Assembly: GCF_051487185.1 (NCBI RefSeq)
Contig: NZ_JAHVDK010000012.1
Span: forward strand, 145,285-209,284
DNA from: Inquilinus limosus_F
Lineage (GTDB): Bacteria; Pseudomonadota; Alphaproteobacteria; DSM-16000; Inquilinaceae
Direction of reading: 5' to 3'
Length of the DNA stretch: 64,000 nt
Part shown: piece by piece, positions 48,333 through 57,171 of the stretch
How positions within the stretch are numbered: the first letter of the stretch is position 1
How the letters are laid out: the number at the start of each line of letters is the position of its first letter
The notes under the pieces: model-generated
The model's input: only the letters and a program-made list of their open reading frames with translations
What the model was told of the DNA's origin: nothing
The model's database searches: none
Program-made: the position numbers and the translations under genes

Positions 48333-49673
48333 ATGAAGCGGACGTTTTGGGGATTGGGAGGCGTAGCGGCTTCCTTGCTGGCGGCAGCGCCGGCCTGGGC
48401 GCAGGACGCTGCTGCGGCGCCGGCGATCAATTCCGGGGACACGGCCTGGATGCTGACGTCGAGCGCGCTGGTGCTGATGATGACCATTCCGGGCCTGGCG
48501 CTGTTCTACGGCGGCATGGTGCGCAAGGCCAATGTGCTGTCGATCCTGATGCAGTGCTTCGCCATCACGGCGCTGGTCAGCATCATCTGGATGGTGGTGG
48601 GCTACGGCCTGGCCTTCGGCAACGGCGGCGCCTATGTCGGCGATCTCAGCTTCTCCTTCCTGAAGGGGATCAACGTCTCCGACGTCTTCGTTCTGGGCGC
48701 CGGCCTGGAGAATCAGGTGGTCACCACGATTCCCCAGCCGGTCTTCATGATGTTCCAGATGACCTTCGCGATCATCACGCCGGCGCTGATCGTGGGCGCC
48801 TTCGCCGATCGCATGAAGTTCTCGTCGCTGCTGGTGTTTATCACCCTGTGGTCGATCATCGTCTATTCGCCGGTCGCGCACTGGGTGTGGCAGCCGAACG
48901 GTTGGTTGTTCGGGGCCGGCGTCCTCGATTTCGCCGGCGGCACGGTGGTCCACATCAATGCCGGCATCGCTGGCCTCGTGGCCTGCATGGTGGTCGGCAA
49001 GCGGCACGGCTACGGCGCCGGCGTGGTGCACGCCTTCGCGCCGCACAACCTGGTGCTCAGCGTGATCGGCGCCTCGCTGCTGTGGGTCGGCTGGTTCGGC
49101 TTCAACGCCGGCTCGGCCCTGGCCGCGGGCGGCCTCGCCGGCATGGCCTTCGCCGTGACCCACATCGCCACCGCGGCCGCGGCGCTGGCCTGGATGTTCA
49201 TCGAATGGGCGGCCAAGGGTAAGCCGAGCGTGCTCGGCATCATCTCCGGCGCGGTCGCCGGGCTGGTCGCGATCACCCCGGCCTCCGGCTTCGTCAACCC
49301 GACCGGGGCGCTGGTGATCGGCATCATCGCCGGCATCGTCTGCTACTTCGCCGCGACCTCGGTGAAGAAGGCGCTGGGCTATGACGACTCGCTCGACGTC
49401 TTCGGCGTGCACTGCGTCGGCGGCATCGTCGGCGCGATCCTGACCGGCGTCTTCGCCGATCCGTCGGTCAACTCGCTCGGCACCGGCCTGCTCTACGGCA
49501 ACCCCGGCCAGGTCTGGATCCAGATCGAAGGCGTGGTGGCGACCCTGATCTGGAGCGCCCTGGTGACCCTGGTGCTGCTGGTCCTGATCAAGGCGGTCAT
49601 GGGCCTGCGGGTTTCGGAAGAAGCGGAGCGCGACGGCCTCGACCTCGCCCTGCACGGCGAGGCGGTGCAATAG
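48333..49673 (+). CDS. amtB: Ammonium transporter
   Basis: A 446-residue Amt/Rh-family ammonium channel with a cleavable signal (ASLLAAAPAWAQDA) and eleven predicted helices. Signatures: WMLTSSALVLMMTIPGLALF, YGGMVRKANVLS, the HVNAGIAGL-like VHINAGIAGLVACMVVGKRH with a twin-histidine position, HNLVLSVIGASLLWVGWFGF, and DVFGVHCVGGIVGAI with the second pore histidine. ggaga at 48321-48325 supports the ATG. Unusually for a nitrogen-regulated amtB there is no glnK on either side. It is followed by a strong intrinsic terminator. Confidence 0.97.
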   Translation: MKRTFWGLGGVAASLLAAAPAWAQDAAAAPAINSGDTAWMLTSSALVLMMTIPGLALFYGGMVRKANVLSILMQCFAITALVSIIWMVVGYGLAFGNGGAYVGDLSFSFLKGINVSDVFVLGAGLENQVVTTIPQPVFMMFQMTFAIITPALIVGAFADRMKFSSLLVFITLWSIIVYSPVAHWVWQPNGWLFGAGVLDFAGGTVVHINAGIAGLVACMVVGKRHGYGAGVVHAFAPHNLVLSVIGASLLWVGWFGFNAGSALAAGGLAGMAFAVTHIATAAAALAWMFIEWAAKGKPSVLGIISGAVAGLVAITPASGFVNPTGALVIGIIAGIVCYFAATSVKKALGYDDSLDVFGVHCVGGIVGAILTGVFADPSVNSLGTGLLYGNPGQVWIQIEGVVATLIWSALVTLVLLVLIKAVMGLRVSEEAERDGLDLALHGEAVQ

Positions 49674-49701
49674 CGCGTCTTACTGGATGGCGGCCAGACT
49701 T

Positions 49702-49730
49702 GGGGCGTCCCTCGGGACGCCCCTCCTTTT
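49702..49730 (+). terminator. Rho-independent terminator of amtB
   Basis: ggggcgtccc and gggacgcccc form a perfect 10-bp stem with a two-base loop, followed by a short T-rich stretch (tcctttt). It begins 29 bases after the amtB stop. The tract is short, but stem and position are convincing. Confidence 0.85.
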
Positions 49731-49780
49731 ATGCGCGCAAGTGATAGCAGCGGCCTTTGAGATCGACTCCCGGCCCTTGT

Positions 49781-49885
49781 CGTCATAGCGAGGCGTGTAG
49801 CGCCGTGACCATCCAGGGGCCGGTGCGAGCGGCCCTGGATGGCCACGCCCCCCAATTGGACTCAGGGGCGGGGCTCGCCATGACG
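49781..49885. repeat. Palindromic intergenic repeat, copy C
   Basis: Outer arms cgtcatagcgag and ctcgccatgacg differ at one position; the inner ccatccagggc / ccctggatgg pair is also present, and the right half contains an extra insertion (cccaattggactc). It lies between the convergent amtB and gap genes. The family also appears at 32884-32970 and 44156-44245. Confidence 0.85.
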
Positions 49886-49934
49886 GATCAATATTTCGGG
49901 CCGCTGGTATGATCTGCCGATTTTTCGGGCAGGC

Positions 49935-49967
49935 CCACAAAAGAAGAGGGCGGCCGAAGCCGCCCTC
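49935..49967 (-). terminator. Rho-independent terminator of gap
   Basis: On the minus strand a perfect 9-bp stem (gagggcggc / gccgccctc, loop ttcg) is followed by a T-rich tract (ttctttt). It lies 30 bases past the gap stop codon. The tetraloop, stem and T-tract are all typical. Confidence 0.88.
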
Positions 49968-49996
49968 CCGCATTCCTGAACCGAAGGTCGTCCGCG

Positions 49997-51004
49997 TCAG
50001 CGGGCCTGGGACATGGCGATCACGGTGTCGCCCATCCTATTCGAGAAGCCCCATTCGTTGTCGTACCAGGCCATCACCCGCACGAAGGTGCCGTCGATCA
50101 CCTTGGTCTCCTTGATCGCGAAGATCGAGGAATGGGTGTCGTGGTTGAAGTCGGTCGACACCAGGTCCTCCTCATAGAAGCTGAGGATGCCCTTCAGCCT
50201 GCCGCCGGCGGCCTGCTTGATCGCTGCCGAGATCTCCTCGACGGAGGTCGGGCGCTTGGCGACGAACTTGAAGTCGACGACCGAGACGTTCGGCGACGGC
50301 ACGCGGATCGAGGTGCCGTCCAGCTTGCCCTTCAGCTCCGGCAGCACCTTGCCGACCGCCTTGGCCGCGCCGGTCGAGGTCGGGATCAGGTTCAGCGCCG
50401 CGGCGCGTGCCCGGTGCAGGTCCTTGTGCATCGTGTCGACGATGCGCTGGTCGCCGGTGTAGCTGTGGATCGTGGTCATGAAGCCGTGATCGATCCCGAT
50501 CGCCTCGTGCAGCACCCAGGCGACCGGCGCCAGGCAGTTGGTGGTGCAGGAGGCGTTGGAGACGATCTTGTGCTCCGCCTTCAGCTTGTCGTGGTTGACG
50601 CCGTAGACGACGGTCAGGTCCTCATCCGTCGCCGGGGCCGAGATCAGCACCTTCTGGGCGCCGGCCGTCAGGTGCTTGGCGGCGTCGTCGCGCTTGGTGA
50701 AGATGCCGGAGCATTCGAGCGCGATCTCGACGCCGAGCTCGCCCCAGGGCAGCTGGGCCGGGTCGCGCTGCTGCACCGCCTTGATGCCGCGGCCGTTGAC
50801 GAGCAGCGTGTCGCCCTCGACCCCGACCTCGAACGGCGCCCGGCCGTGCACGCTGTCGTATTTCAGCAGATGCGCGTTGGTCTTGACGTCGGCGAGGTCG
50901 TTGATCGCGACCACCTCGATGTCCTTGCGTCCGGACTCGATCAGCGCCCGCAGCACCAGGCGCCCGATCCGCCCGAACCCGTTGATGGCAACTTTCACGG
51001 CCAT
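49997..51004 (-). CDS. gap: Glyceraldehyde-3-phosphate dehydrogenase, type I
   Basis: A 335-residue GAPDH that oxidises glyceraldehyde 3-phosphate to 1,3-bisphosphoglycerate. The Rossmann start is VAINGFGRIGRLVLRALIES, Asp36 in VVAINDLAD favours NAD+, and the catalytic Cys153 is in SNASCTTNCLAP. HSYTGDQRIVDTMHKDLHRA, and WYDNEWGFSNRM are diagnostic. It lies 25 bases downstream of tkt in the same direction, so the two form an operon of lower glycolysis / pentose-phosphate / Calvin-type enzymes. Confidence 0.98.
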   Translation of the reverse strand: MAVKVAINGFGRIGRLVLRALIESGRKDIEVVAINDLADVKTNAHLLKYDSVHGRAPFEVGVEGDTLLVNGRGIKAVQQRDPAQLPWGELGVEIALECSGIFTKRDDAAKHLTAGAQKVLISAPATDEDLTVVYGVNHDKLKAEHKIVSNASCTTNCLAPVAWVLHEAIGIDHGFMTTIHSYTGDQRIVDTMHKDLHRARAAALNLIPTSTGAAKAVGKVLPELKGKLDGTSIRVPSPNVSVVDFKFVAKRPTSVEEISAAIKQAAGGRLKGILSFYEEDLVSTDFNHDTHSSIFAIKETKVIDGTFVRVMAWYDNEWGFSNRMGDTVIAMSQAR

Positions 51005-51029
51005 GTCGTCTTCTCCGATCCGATAGGGC

Positions 51030-53021
51030 TTACAGCTTGGCCTTGGCGGCGGCGACGACCGCCTCGGCCGTGATCCCGAAATGCTTGTACAGCTGGTCGT
51101 ACGGGGCCGAGGCGCCGAAGCCGGTCATGCCGACGAAGCCGCCCTCCGGTCCGATATAGTGGTCCCAGCCCTGGCGTACACCGGCCTCGACCGCAATGCG
51201 GACCACGCCCTGGCCCAGCACCCGACGGCGATAGTCGGAGGGCTGGCGGTCGAACAGCGTCGTGCAGGGCATCGAGACGAGGCGGGTGCCGATGCCCTCG
51301 GCCTCCAGTGCGTCGCGCGCCTCCTTGGCGATCGCGACCTCGGAGCCGGTGGCGATCAGCAGCACGCGCGGCGTGCCGGTCGCTTCCTCCAGGATGTAGC
51401 CGCCCTTGGCCGAGAGGTTCTCGGCATTGGCGTTGCGGCGCAGCGTCGGCAGGTTCTGGCGGGTCAGTGCCAGCACCGACGGGGCGTCCTCGGTCTCCAG
51501 CGCGATCTGCCAGGCCTCGGCGGTCTCGACCGCGTCGCAGGGGCGGAACACCAGGAGATGCGGGATCGCGCGCAGCGCCGCGACATGCTCGACCGGCTGG
51601 TGGGTCGGGCCGTCCTCGCCGAGGCCGATCGAGTCATGGGTCATGACGAAGATCGCGCGCTGGCGCATCAGCGCCGCGAGGCGGATCGACGGGCGGGCGT
51701 AGTCGGTGAAGGTCAGGAAGGTGGCGCCGTAGGGGATGATGCCGCCATGCAGCGCCAGGCCGTTCATCGCCGCCGCCATGCCGTGCTCGCGCACGCCGTA
51801 GCGGACGTAGCGGCCGCCGTACTGGCCGGCCTCGATGTCGGTCGAGACCTTGGTCTTGGTGTTGTTCGACGGGGTCAGGTCGGCCGAACCGCCGATCAGC
51901 TCCGGGATCGCCGGCACCAGCAGCTCCAGCACCTGGCCGGAGGCGACGCGGGTGGCCAGGCTCGGCTTGGTCTCCGAGATCTCGGCCTTGAACTTCGCCA
52001 GGATGCCGTCGAGGCCGGAGGGCAGGGCGCCGGTGACGGCCTGGCGGAAGGCGGCGCGGCTCTCAGCCGGCGTCTTCAGCAGCCGGGCGTCCCAGGCCAG
52101 GCGCTCGGCCTCGCCGCGGCGGCCGATCTCGCGCCAGGCGGCCAGCGTCGCCTCCGGCACCTCGAAGGGCGGGTAGGTCCAGCCGAGATGCTCGCGGGTC
52201 GCCGCCACCTCGTCCTTGCCGAGGGGCGAGCCGTGGGTGGCGCTGGTGCCCTGCTTGTTCGGGGCGCCCCAGCCGATGATGGTGCGGCAGGCGATCAGGC
52301 TCGGCCGTTCGTCGGCCAGCGCCGCGTCGATCGCGGCCGCGATCGCATCGGTGTCGTGGCCGTCGATCCGCTGGACGTGCCAGTGGTAGCCCTCGAACCG
52401 CTTCTGGACGTCATCGCTGAAGGACAGCGTGGTCGGGCCGTCGATCGAGATGTGGTTGTCGTCGTAGAACACGATCAGCCGGCCGAGCTTGAGATGCCCG
52501 GCGAGCGAGCAGGCCTCGTGGCTGATCCCCTCCATCAGGTCGCCGTCGCCGCAGGTGACCCAGGTGCGGTGGTTGACCAGGTCGTCGCCGAAGCGGGCAT
52601 TCAGGATGCGCTCGGCCAGCGCGAAACCGACGGCGTTGCCCAGCCCCTGGCCCAGCGGCCCGGTGGTGGTCTCGATCCCGGCCTCGTGATCGACCTCGGG
52701 ATGGCCGGCGGTGTGGCTGCCCAGCTGGCGGAACCGCTTGATCTCGTCGATCGTGATCTTGCTGTTCCCGGTCAGGTACATCAGCGAATAGAGCAGCATC
52801 GAGCCGTGGCCGCCCGACAGGATGAAGCGGTCACGGTCGGCCCAGGTCGGGGCAGCGGCGTCGAACTTCAGGTAGCGGCTGAACAGCACGGTGGCGACAT
52901 CGGCCATGCCCATCGGCATGCCGGGATGGCCGCTCTTCGCCGCCTCCACCGCATCCATGGACAGGAAGCGGATGGCGTTCGCCATGTCGGTGTGCGTCAC
53001 GGTCCGGGGGCTGTCGGTCAT
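51030..53021 (-). CDS. tkt: Transketolase
   Basis: A 663-residue thiamine-diphosphate enzyme that moves two-carbon units between sugar phosphates. Markers: AAKSGHPGMPMGMADVATVL at the start, ILSGGHGSMLLYSLMYLTG, ETTTGPLGQGLGNAVG, the ThDP/metal motif GDGDLMEGISHEAC, the pyrimidine-domain RYGVREHGMAAAMNGLALHG with the catalytic glutamate, and MTHDSIGLGEDGPTHQPVEH. The length is standard. It precedes gap in an operon. Confidence 0.98.
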   Translation of the reverse strand: MTDSPRTVTHTDMANAIRFLSMDAVEAAKSGHPGMPMGMADVATVLFSRYLKFDAAAPTWADRDRFILSGGHGSMLLYSLMYLTGNSKITIDEIKRFRQLGSHTAGHPEVDHEAGIETTTGPLGQGLGNAVGFALAERILNARFGDDLVNHRTWVTCGDGDLMEGISHEACSLAGHLKLGRLIVFYDDNHISIDGPTTLSFSDDVQKRFEGYHWHVQRIDGHDTDAIAAAIDAALADERPSLIACRTIIGWGAPNKQGTSATHGSPLGKDEVAATREHLGWTYPPFEVPEATLAAWREIGRRGEAERLAWDARLLKTPAESRAAFRQAVTGALPSGLDGILAKFKAEISETKPSLATRVASGQVLELLVPAIPELIGGSADLTPSNNTKTKVSTDIEAGQYGGRYVRYGVREHGMAAAMNGLALHGGIIPYGATFLTFTDYARPSIRLAALMRQRAIFVMTHDSIGLGEDGPTHQPVEHVAALRAIPHLLVFRPCDAVETAEAWQIALETEDAPSVLALTRQNLPTLRRNANAENLSAKGGYILEEATGTPRVLLIATGSEVAIAKEARDALEAEGIGTRLVSMPCTTLFDRQPSDYRRRVLGQGVVRIAVEAGVRQGWDHYIGPEGGFVGMTGFGASAPYDQLYKHFGITAEAVVAAAKAKL

Positions 53022-53365
53022 GGCATCGATCCGTTGGGGGCACGGGGTCCCGACGATGGCCCGCCCAGCCTCTCGTCAAGGCAGGCGCTCGTCGGGGGCG
53101 GCGGCACCATGCAGCCCCGGTCGCCCCGCGTCAATGCCACCAAATGCCCATTTCGGGCCGAAGATGCCGGCGGAAACGTCGGACATTGCCGAAGCGGACT
53201 ATCTCGCTAACCACCCGCCTCATCAGCTCGAAATCGAAAAGTTTTAGAGAATTCAAATCGAAATCTTAGGGCCTTTTTTGCATAAACATTCAAGACTACG
53301 GATTTGAATTGATGAAATACGGAATCGCTCTATAGCGAGCAAAGATATTGGAGGAGGGGGGGACA
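53022..53365. other. Intergenic region between tkt and the glycosidase gene
   Basis: These 344 bases hold no gene I can support. The half next to tkt is GC-rich and presumably contains the tkt promoter. From about 53225 to 53350 the sequence becomes markedly AT-rich, with repeated aaatcgaaa motifs, a 10-bp inverted repeat and a small hairpin (cgct-ctat-agcg at 53326-53337); this should be the promoter region of the glycosidase gene. Confidence 0.5.
53250..53310. promoter_or_regulatory. Long-spaced inverted repeat upstream of the glycosidase gene
   Basis: aattcaaatc (53250-53259) and gatttgaatt (53301-53310) are perfect reverse complements 41 bp apart, in the AT-rich stretch before the glycosidase gene. 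They could be two operator half-sites for looping or two oppositely oriented copies of one site. The regulator is not known. Confidence 0.4.
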
Positions 53366-55390
53366 ATGCGTAGATTTCGTTTCTGGCCCGCCGTGGTCGC
53401 GGTCTGTCTGGGCGGATGGATGGCCTGGGGTCCGGCCTTTGCCGATGCGGCGCCGGGCCTTGTCGCGCGCTCGGCGCCGGTGCTGACGGAGCGCGGCTTC
53501 CCGTACAAGGACCTGAACCGCAACGGCCGGCTGGATCCCTATGAGGATCGGCGCCTGCCGCCGGCGATGCGGGCCCAGGATCTGGTGCGGCGGATGACGC
53601 TGGAGGAGAAGGCCGGCCAGATGCTGCACGCCACGCCGGCCTCGACCGCCACCGGCGACGGCTGGACCGCGGACTCGCTGTCGTCACTGCTCGCGGACCG
53701 GCATGCCGGCGCCATGATCAGCCGCCTGTCCGGCGGCGCGCAGGCCCAGGCCGACGCCGCCAATCAGGCTCAGGAGATCGCCGAGCAGACCCGGCTGGGC
53801 ATCCCGGTGATGCTCAGCTCCGACCCCCGCAACCATTTCCAGTACGTCCCTGGCGCCAGCGTCGAGAACAAGGCGTTCTCGCAATGGCCGGAGACGACGG
53901 GGCTGGCCGCGATCGGCGATCCCCGGCTGGTGCGCCGCTTCGGCGACATCGCCCGGCAGGAATACGCGGCGATCGGCCTGCGCATGACCCTGTCGCCGCA
54001 GGCCGACCTGTCGACCGAGCCGCGCTGGCCCCGCATCAACGGCACCTTCGGCGAGGATCCGGACCTGGCGAGCCGCCTGGTCGAGGCCTATGTCGCCGGC
54101 TTCCAGAACGGCGAGCGCGGCCTGAACCGCGGCGGCGTCGTCGCCGTGGTCAAGCACTGGGTCGGCTACGGCGCCGCGGTCGACGGCTTCGACGGCCACA
54201 ACCATTATGGCCAGGACCTGACCTTCCCGGCCGGCCGCTTCCAGGACCACGTCCGGGCCTTCCGCGGCGCCTTCGCCGCGAATGTGGCCGGGGTGATGCC
54301 GACCTATTCGGTGCCGCCCGAGGGCCTGATCCTGTTCGGCCGGCCGCTGGAGCGGGTCGGCGCCGGCTTCAGCAAGCAGCTCCTGACCGACCTGCTGCGC
54401 GGCCGCTACGGCTTCGACGGGCTGATCCTCAGCGACTGGGCCATCACTCAGGACTGCGACGCCAATTGCCGCAACGGCTGGCCGGCGGGGCAGACGCCGG
54501 GCTTCGCCGGCTTCGGCACGCCCTGGGGGATGGAGCAGGCCACCGTCCAGCAGCGCTTCGTCAAGGCGATCGATGCCGGCATCGACCAGTTCGGCGGCAC
54601 CAGCGACGATCCGGCGCCGATCGTGCAGGCGGTGCGTGCCGGCCAATTGAGCGAGCGCCGGATCGACCAGTCGGTGGTCCGCATCCTGGAGCAGAAATTC
54701 GCGCTCGGCCTGTTCGAGAACCCCTATGTCGACGAGGCGGCGGCCGGCCGCATCGCCGGCAATGCCCGCTTCGTGGCGGAAGGGAAGGCGGCCCAGCAGG
54801 CCTCGCTGGTGCTGCTCGAGAACAAGCCGGTGGCGGTGCGCGGCATCGGCCGGGGCCGTCCGATGCTGCCGTTGAACCCGCTGCTGCGGCGGGTGTGGCT
54901 GCACGGCGTCGACGCGGCGACGATCCGGGCCCGCGGCTTCACCGTGGTCGACGATCCCGGCCAGGCCGACTTCGCCCTGGTGCGGGCGGCGGCGCCCTAC
55001 GAGATTCTGCACCCGAACTACACCTTCGGCAGCCGGCAGCATGAGGGTCGGCTGGATTTCCGCGACGGCGATCCGGATTACGAGGCGATCAAGCGGGCCT
55101 CGGCCGTGGTGCCGACGGTGGTCACCGTCTATCTCGACCGGCCGGCGGTGCTGACCGATGTCAGCAGCCGCGCCACCGCGCTGATCGGCAATTTCGGGAT
55201 CACCGACGACGCCCTGCTGGACGTGCTGCAGGGCAAGGCCCGGCCGCGCGGCCGCCTGCCGTTCGAGCTGCCGTCCTCGATGGCCGCCGTGCTGGCCCAG
55301 GCGTCGGACGCGCCCTATGACAGCCGGGCGCCGCTGTATCCCTTCGGCTATGGCCTGCGCTACGGCGGGTATGCCGTGTCATCCCGATAA
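53366..55390 (+). CDS. Glycoside hydrolase family 3 protein, exported (beta-glucosidase-like)
   Basis: A 674-residue exported GH3 enzyme. A signal peptide ends near residue 27 (CLGGWMAWGPAFADA). Residues 49-61 (DLNRNGRLDPYED) look like a calcium-binding EF-hand-type loop. The GH3 barrel follows: MTLEEKAGQMLHAT, SSDPRNHFQYVPGAS, INGTFGEDPDLASRLVEAYV, VVKHWVGYGAAVDG, and the nucleophile Asp357 in FDGLILSDWAITQD. A C-terminal alpha/beta sandwich (about 420-670) completes it. ggaggagggggg precedes the ATG at 53366. It would act on glucans or glucosides in the periplasm or outside. Confidence 0.93.
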   Translation: MRRFRFWPAVVAVCLGGWMAWGPAFADAAPGLVARSAPVLTERGFPYKDLNRNGRLDPYEDRRLPPAMRAQDLVRRMTLEEKAGQMLHATPASTATGDGWTADSLSSLLADRHAGAMISRLSGGAQAQADAANQAQEIAEQTRLGIPVMLSSDPRNHFQYVPGASVENKAFSQWPETTGLAAIGDPRLVRRFGDIARQEYAAIGLRMTLSPQADLSTEPRWPRINGTFGEDPDLASRLVEAYVAGFQNGERGLNRGGVVAVVKHWVGYGAAVDGFDGHNHYGQDLTFPAGRFQDHVRAFRGAFAANVAGVMPTYSVPPEGLILFGRPLERVGAGFSKQLLTDLLRGRYGFDGLILSDWAITQDCDANCRNGWPAGQTPGFAGFGTPWGMEQATVQQRFVKAIDAGIDQFGGTSDDPAPIVQAVRAGQLSERRIDQSVVRILEQKFALGLFENPYVDEAAAGRIAGNARFVAEGKAAQQASLVLLENKPVAVRGIGRGRPMLPLNPLLRRVWLHGVDAATIRARGFTVVDDPGQADFALVRAAAPYEILHPNYTFGSRQHEGRLDFRDGDPDYEAIKRASAVVPTVVTVYLDRPAVLTDVSSRATALIGNFGITDDALLDVLQGKARPRGRLPFELPSSMAAVLAQASDAPYDSRAPLYPFGYGLRYGGYAVSSR

Positions 55391-55475
55391 GGTCTGGAGA
55401 CCCTCTCGGCCGTGCGCTAGACAGGTCGGACAAAACGACCGTAGCGACGGTCGAGAGGGATTTCGGAGAGTCGGG

Positions 55476-56561
55476 ATGGAACGGTTCGAGGGTGTGCGTC
55501 TGCAGCGGGCGGTGCTGGAAGACTTCGCGGCGGCGCTGCTGCGCGGCGCCGGGATGTCTGTGGACAGCGCGGCGGCGACGGCGCGGGCGATGACCGACGC
55601 CTCGGCCCGCGGTGTCGACACCCATGGCGTGCGGCTGGTGCCGTTCTATCTGGACCAGCTCGAGAACCGTCGGGTCAATCCCGCCCCGGCAGTGACCGCG
55701 ACCCGCACCGCGTCGGCCTGCGTCGTCGTCGACGCCGATGGCGGCCTCGGCCATCTCGCCAGCTACCGCGCCGTCGACGAGGCGGCGCAGGTGGCGGAGG
55801 AGACGGGCCTGGCCGCCGCCGTGGTCACCCGCTCGGCCCATCACGGCGCCACCGGCGTCTACACGTTGGAGGCCGCACGGCGCGGCTTCGTCGCCTTCGG
55901 CTGCACCCATGCCGATGCGCTGGTGGTGCCGCATGGCGGCGTGAAGCCCTTCTTCGGCACCAATCCGGTCAGCTTCGCCGCCCCGGCGCCTGGCGAGGAG
56001 CCGGTGCTGCTCGACATGGCGACCAGCGCCGTCCCGCTCAACCGCGTGCATCTGCGGCGCGACACCGGCACGAAGCTGCCGCCGGAGGTTGCGGTCGGCC
56101 CTGACGGAATCGCCACCACCGATCCGCATGTCGCCACCGGCCTGATCCCGGTCGGCGGGCTGGGCTACGGCTACAAGGGCGCCGGCCTGGCGATGATGGT
56201 CGAGATCCTGTGCGCCGCCCTGACCGGCATGCCGCATGGCCTGCGCATGGGCAAGTTCACCGGCCCGGGCAAGCCGGTGACCATCGGGCACTTCTTCCTG
56301 CTGCTGAAGCCGCAGGCCTTCGCCGCGACGGGCTTCGAGTCGTCGATCGCGGCGATTCTCGCCGATCTGCGGGCGCAGCCGGCGCAGCCGGGGCAGGAGG
56401 TGATGGCGCCGGGCGACCCGGAGAAGCGCGAGGCGGCGCAGCGCGCCGCGCTCGGCGTGCCGCTCGACCGCCGCACCTGGGGGCGGCTGGTCGCCTTCGC
56501 CGGCACCTTCGGGGTGGCGGTTCCGGATGCGTCCGTTGACGGGGGGCCGGGCGGCGCATAG
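55476..56561 (+). CDS. Ldh-family (malate/L-lactate/ureidoglycolate-type) NAD(P)-dependent oxidoreductase
   Basis: A 361-residue member of the type-2 malate/L-lactate dehydrogenase family, unrelated to Rossmann-fold LDHs. Signatures: DASARGVDTHGVRLVPFYLD near the N-terminus, AVVTRSAHHGATGVYTLEAA, PFFGTNPVSFAAPAPGEEPV, LLDMATSAV, and GGLGYGYKGAGLAMMVEILC. cggagag at 55464-55470 supports the ATG. Members reduce 2-oxoacids such as pyruvate, oxaloacetate, diketogulonate or Delta1-piperideine carboxylate, so the substrate is open. Confidence 0.92.
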   Translation: MERFEGVRLQRAVLEDFAAALLRGAGMSVDSAAATARAMTDASARGVDTHGVRLVPFYLDQLENRRVNPAPAVTATRTASACVVVDADGGLGHLASYRAVDEAAQVAEETGLAAAVVTRSAHHGATGVYTLEAARRGFVAFGCTHADALVVPHGGVKPFFGTNPVSFAAPAPGEEPVLLDMATSAVPLNRVHLRRDTGTKLPPEVAVGPDGIATTDPHVATGLIPVGGLGYGYKGAGLAMMVEILCAALTGMPHGLRMGKFTGPGKPVTIGHFFLLLKPQAFAATGFESSIAAILADLRAQPAQPGQEVMAPGDPEKREAAQRAALGVPLDRRTWGRLVAFAGTFGVAVPDASVDGGPGGA

Positions 56562-56597
56562 TTTCACCCGAATGATCCTGGATCTGGAGTCCCGCCG

Positions 56598-56828
56598 ATG
56601 AGCGGGTTGACCGCCGAGCTGGACCGCCTGGAACGCGCCCTGGAGCGCCTGGATGCCGCCGTCGCGGCCCAGGCGGAGCGTCGCCAGAAGCAGATCGACG
56701 AGATCGCGGACCGCGTGCGTGCGCAGGCGATGACCGAGATCGAGACCGAGCTGCGCGAGGACACGGCGACGGTGGCGGCGCGGGTCAACCAGGTGATCCA
56801 GCGCATCGAGACCCTTTTGGAAAAGTAG
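56598..56828 (+). CDS. DUF4164-like small coiled-coil protein
   Basis: A 76-residue protein that is almost all coiled coil: LTAELDRLERALERLDAAVA, AERRQKQIDEIADRVRAQAM, VAARVNQVIQRIETLLEK. It precedes zapA by four bases, an arrangement common in alphaproteobacteria, where this slot holds DUF4164 proteins. A role with ZapA in division is plausible from position; no function is established. Confidence 0.8.
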   Translation: MSGLTAELDRLERALERLDAAVAAQAERRQKQIDEIADRVRAQAMTEIETELREDTATVAARVNQVIQRIETLLEK

Positions 56829-56832
56829 CGCC

Positions 56833-57165
56833 GTGGCCCGGGTCGAAATCACTCTGAACAACCGCGTGTATCCGATCGCCTGCGAGGACGGGCAGGAGGG
56901 GCGCGTCCGCGAGGTCGCCGCCTTCCTGGCGGAGCGGATCCGCGAGATCCAGGGGTCGGTGCGGTCGGCGACCGACATGCATCTCATGGTCATGGTCGGC
57001 CTGATGCTGGGCGACGAGCTGCTCGACCTGCGCGAGGGCAAGGTGCCGGGGGTGCCGGCGGCCGCGCCGGCGCCGTCGCCGCTGGAGGACCCTGAGCTGG
57101 CGGAGCGGCTGCAGAAACTCGCGGATCGGATCGAGGCCATTGCAGCCCGGGTCGAGACGCCCTAA
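56833..57165 (+). CDS. zapA: Cell division protein ZapA
   Basis: A 110-residue FtsZ-ring stabiliser. VEITLNNRVYPIACEDGQEG, RVREVAAFLAERIREIQG, and HLMVMVGLMLGDELLDL form the conserved ZapA N-terminal domain; the C-terminal helix (LAERLQKLADRIEAIAARVE) is the coiled coil. It starts at a GTG. The order zapA, 6S RNA, cyclo-ligase downstream matches the E. coli zapA-ssrS-ygfA locus. Confidence 0.93.
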   Translation: MARVEITLNNRVYPIACEDGQEGRVREVAAFLAERIREIQGSVRSATDMHLMVMVGLMLGDELLDLREGKVPGVPAAAPAPSPLEDPELAERLQKLADRIEAIAARVETP

Positions 57166-57171
57166 ATCTGT

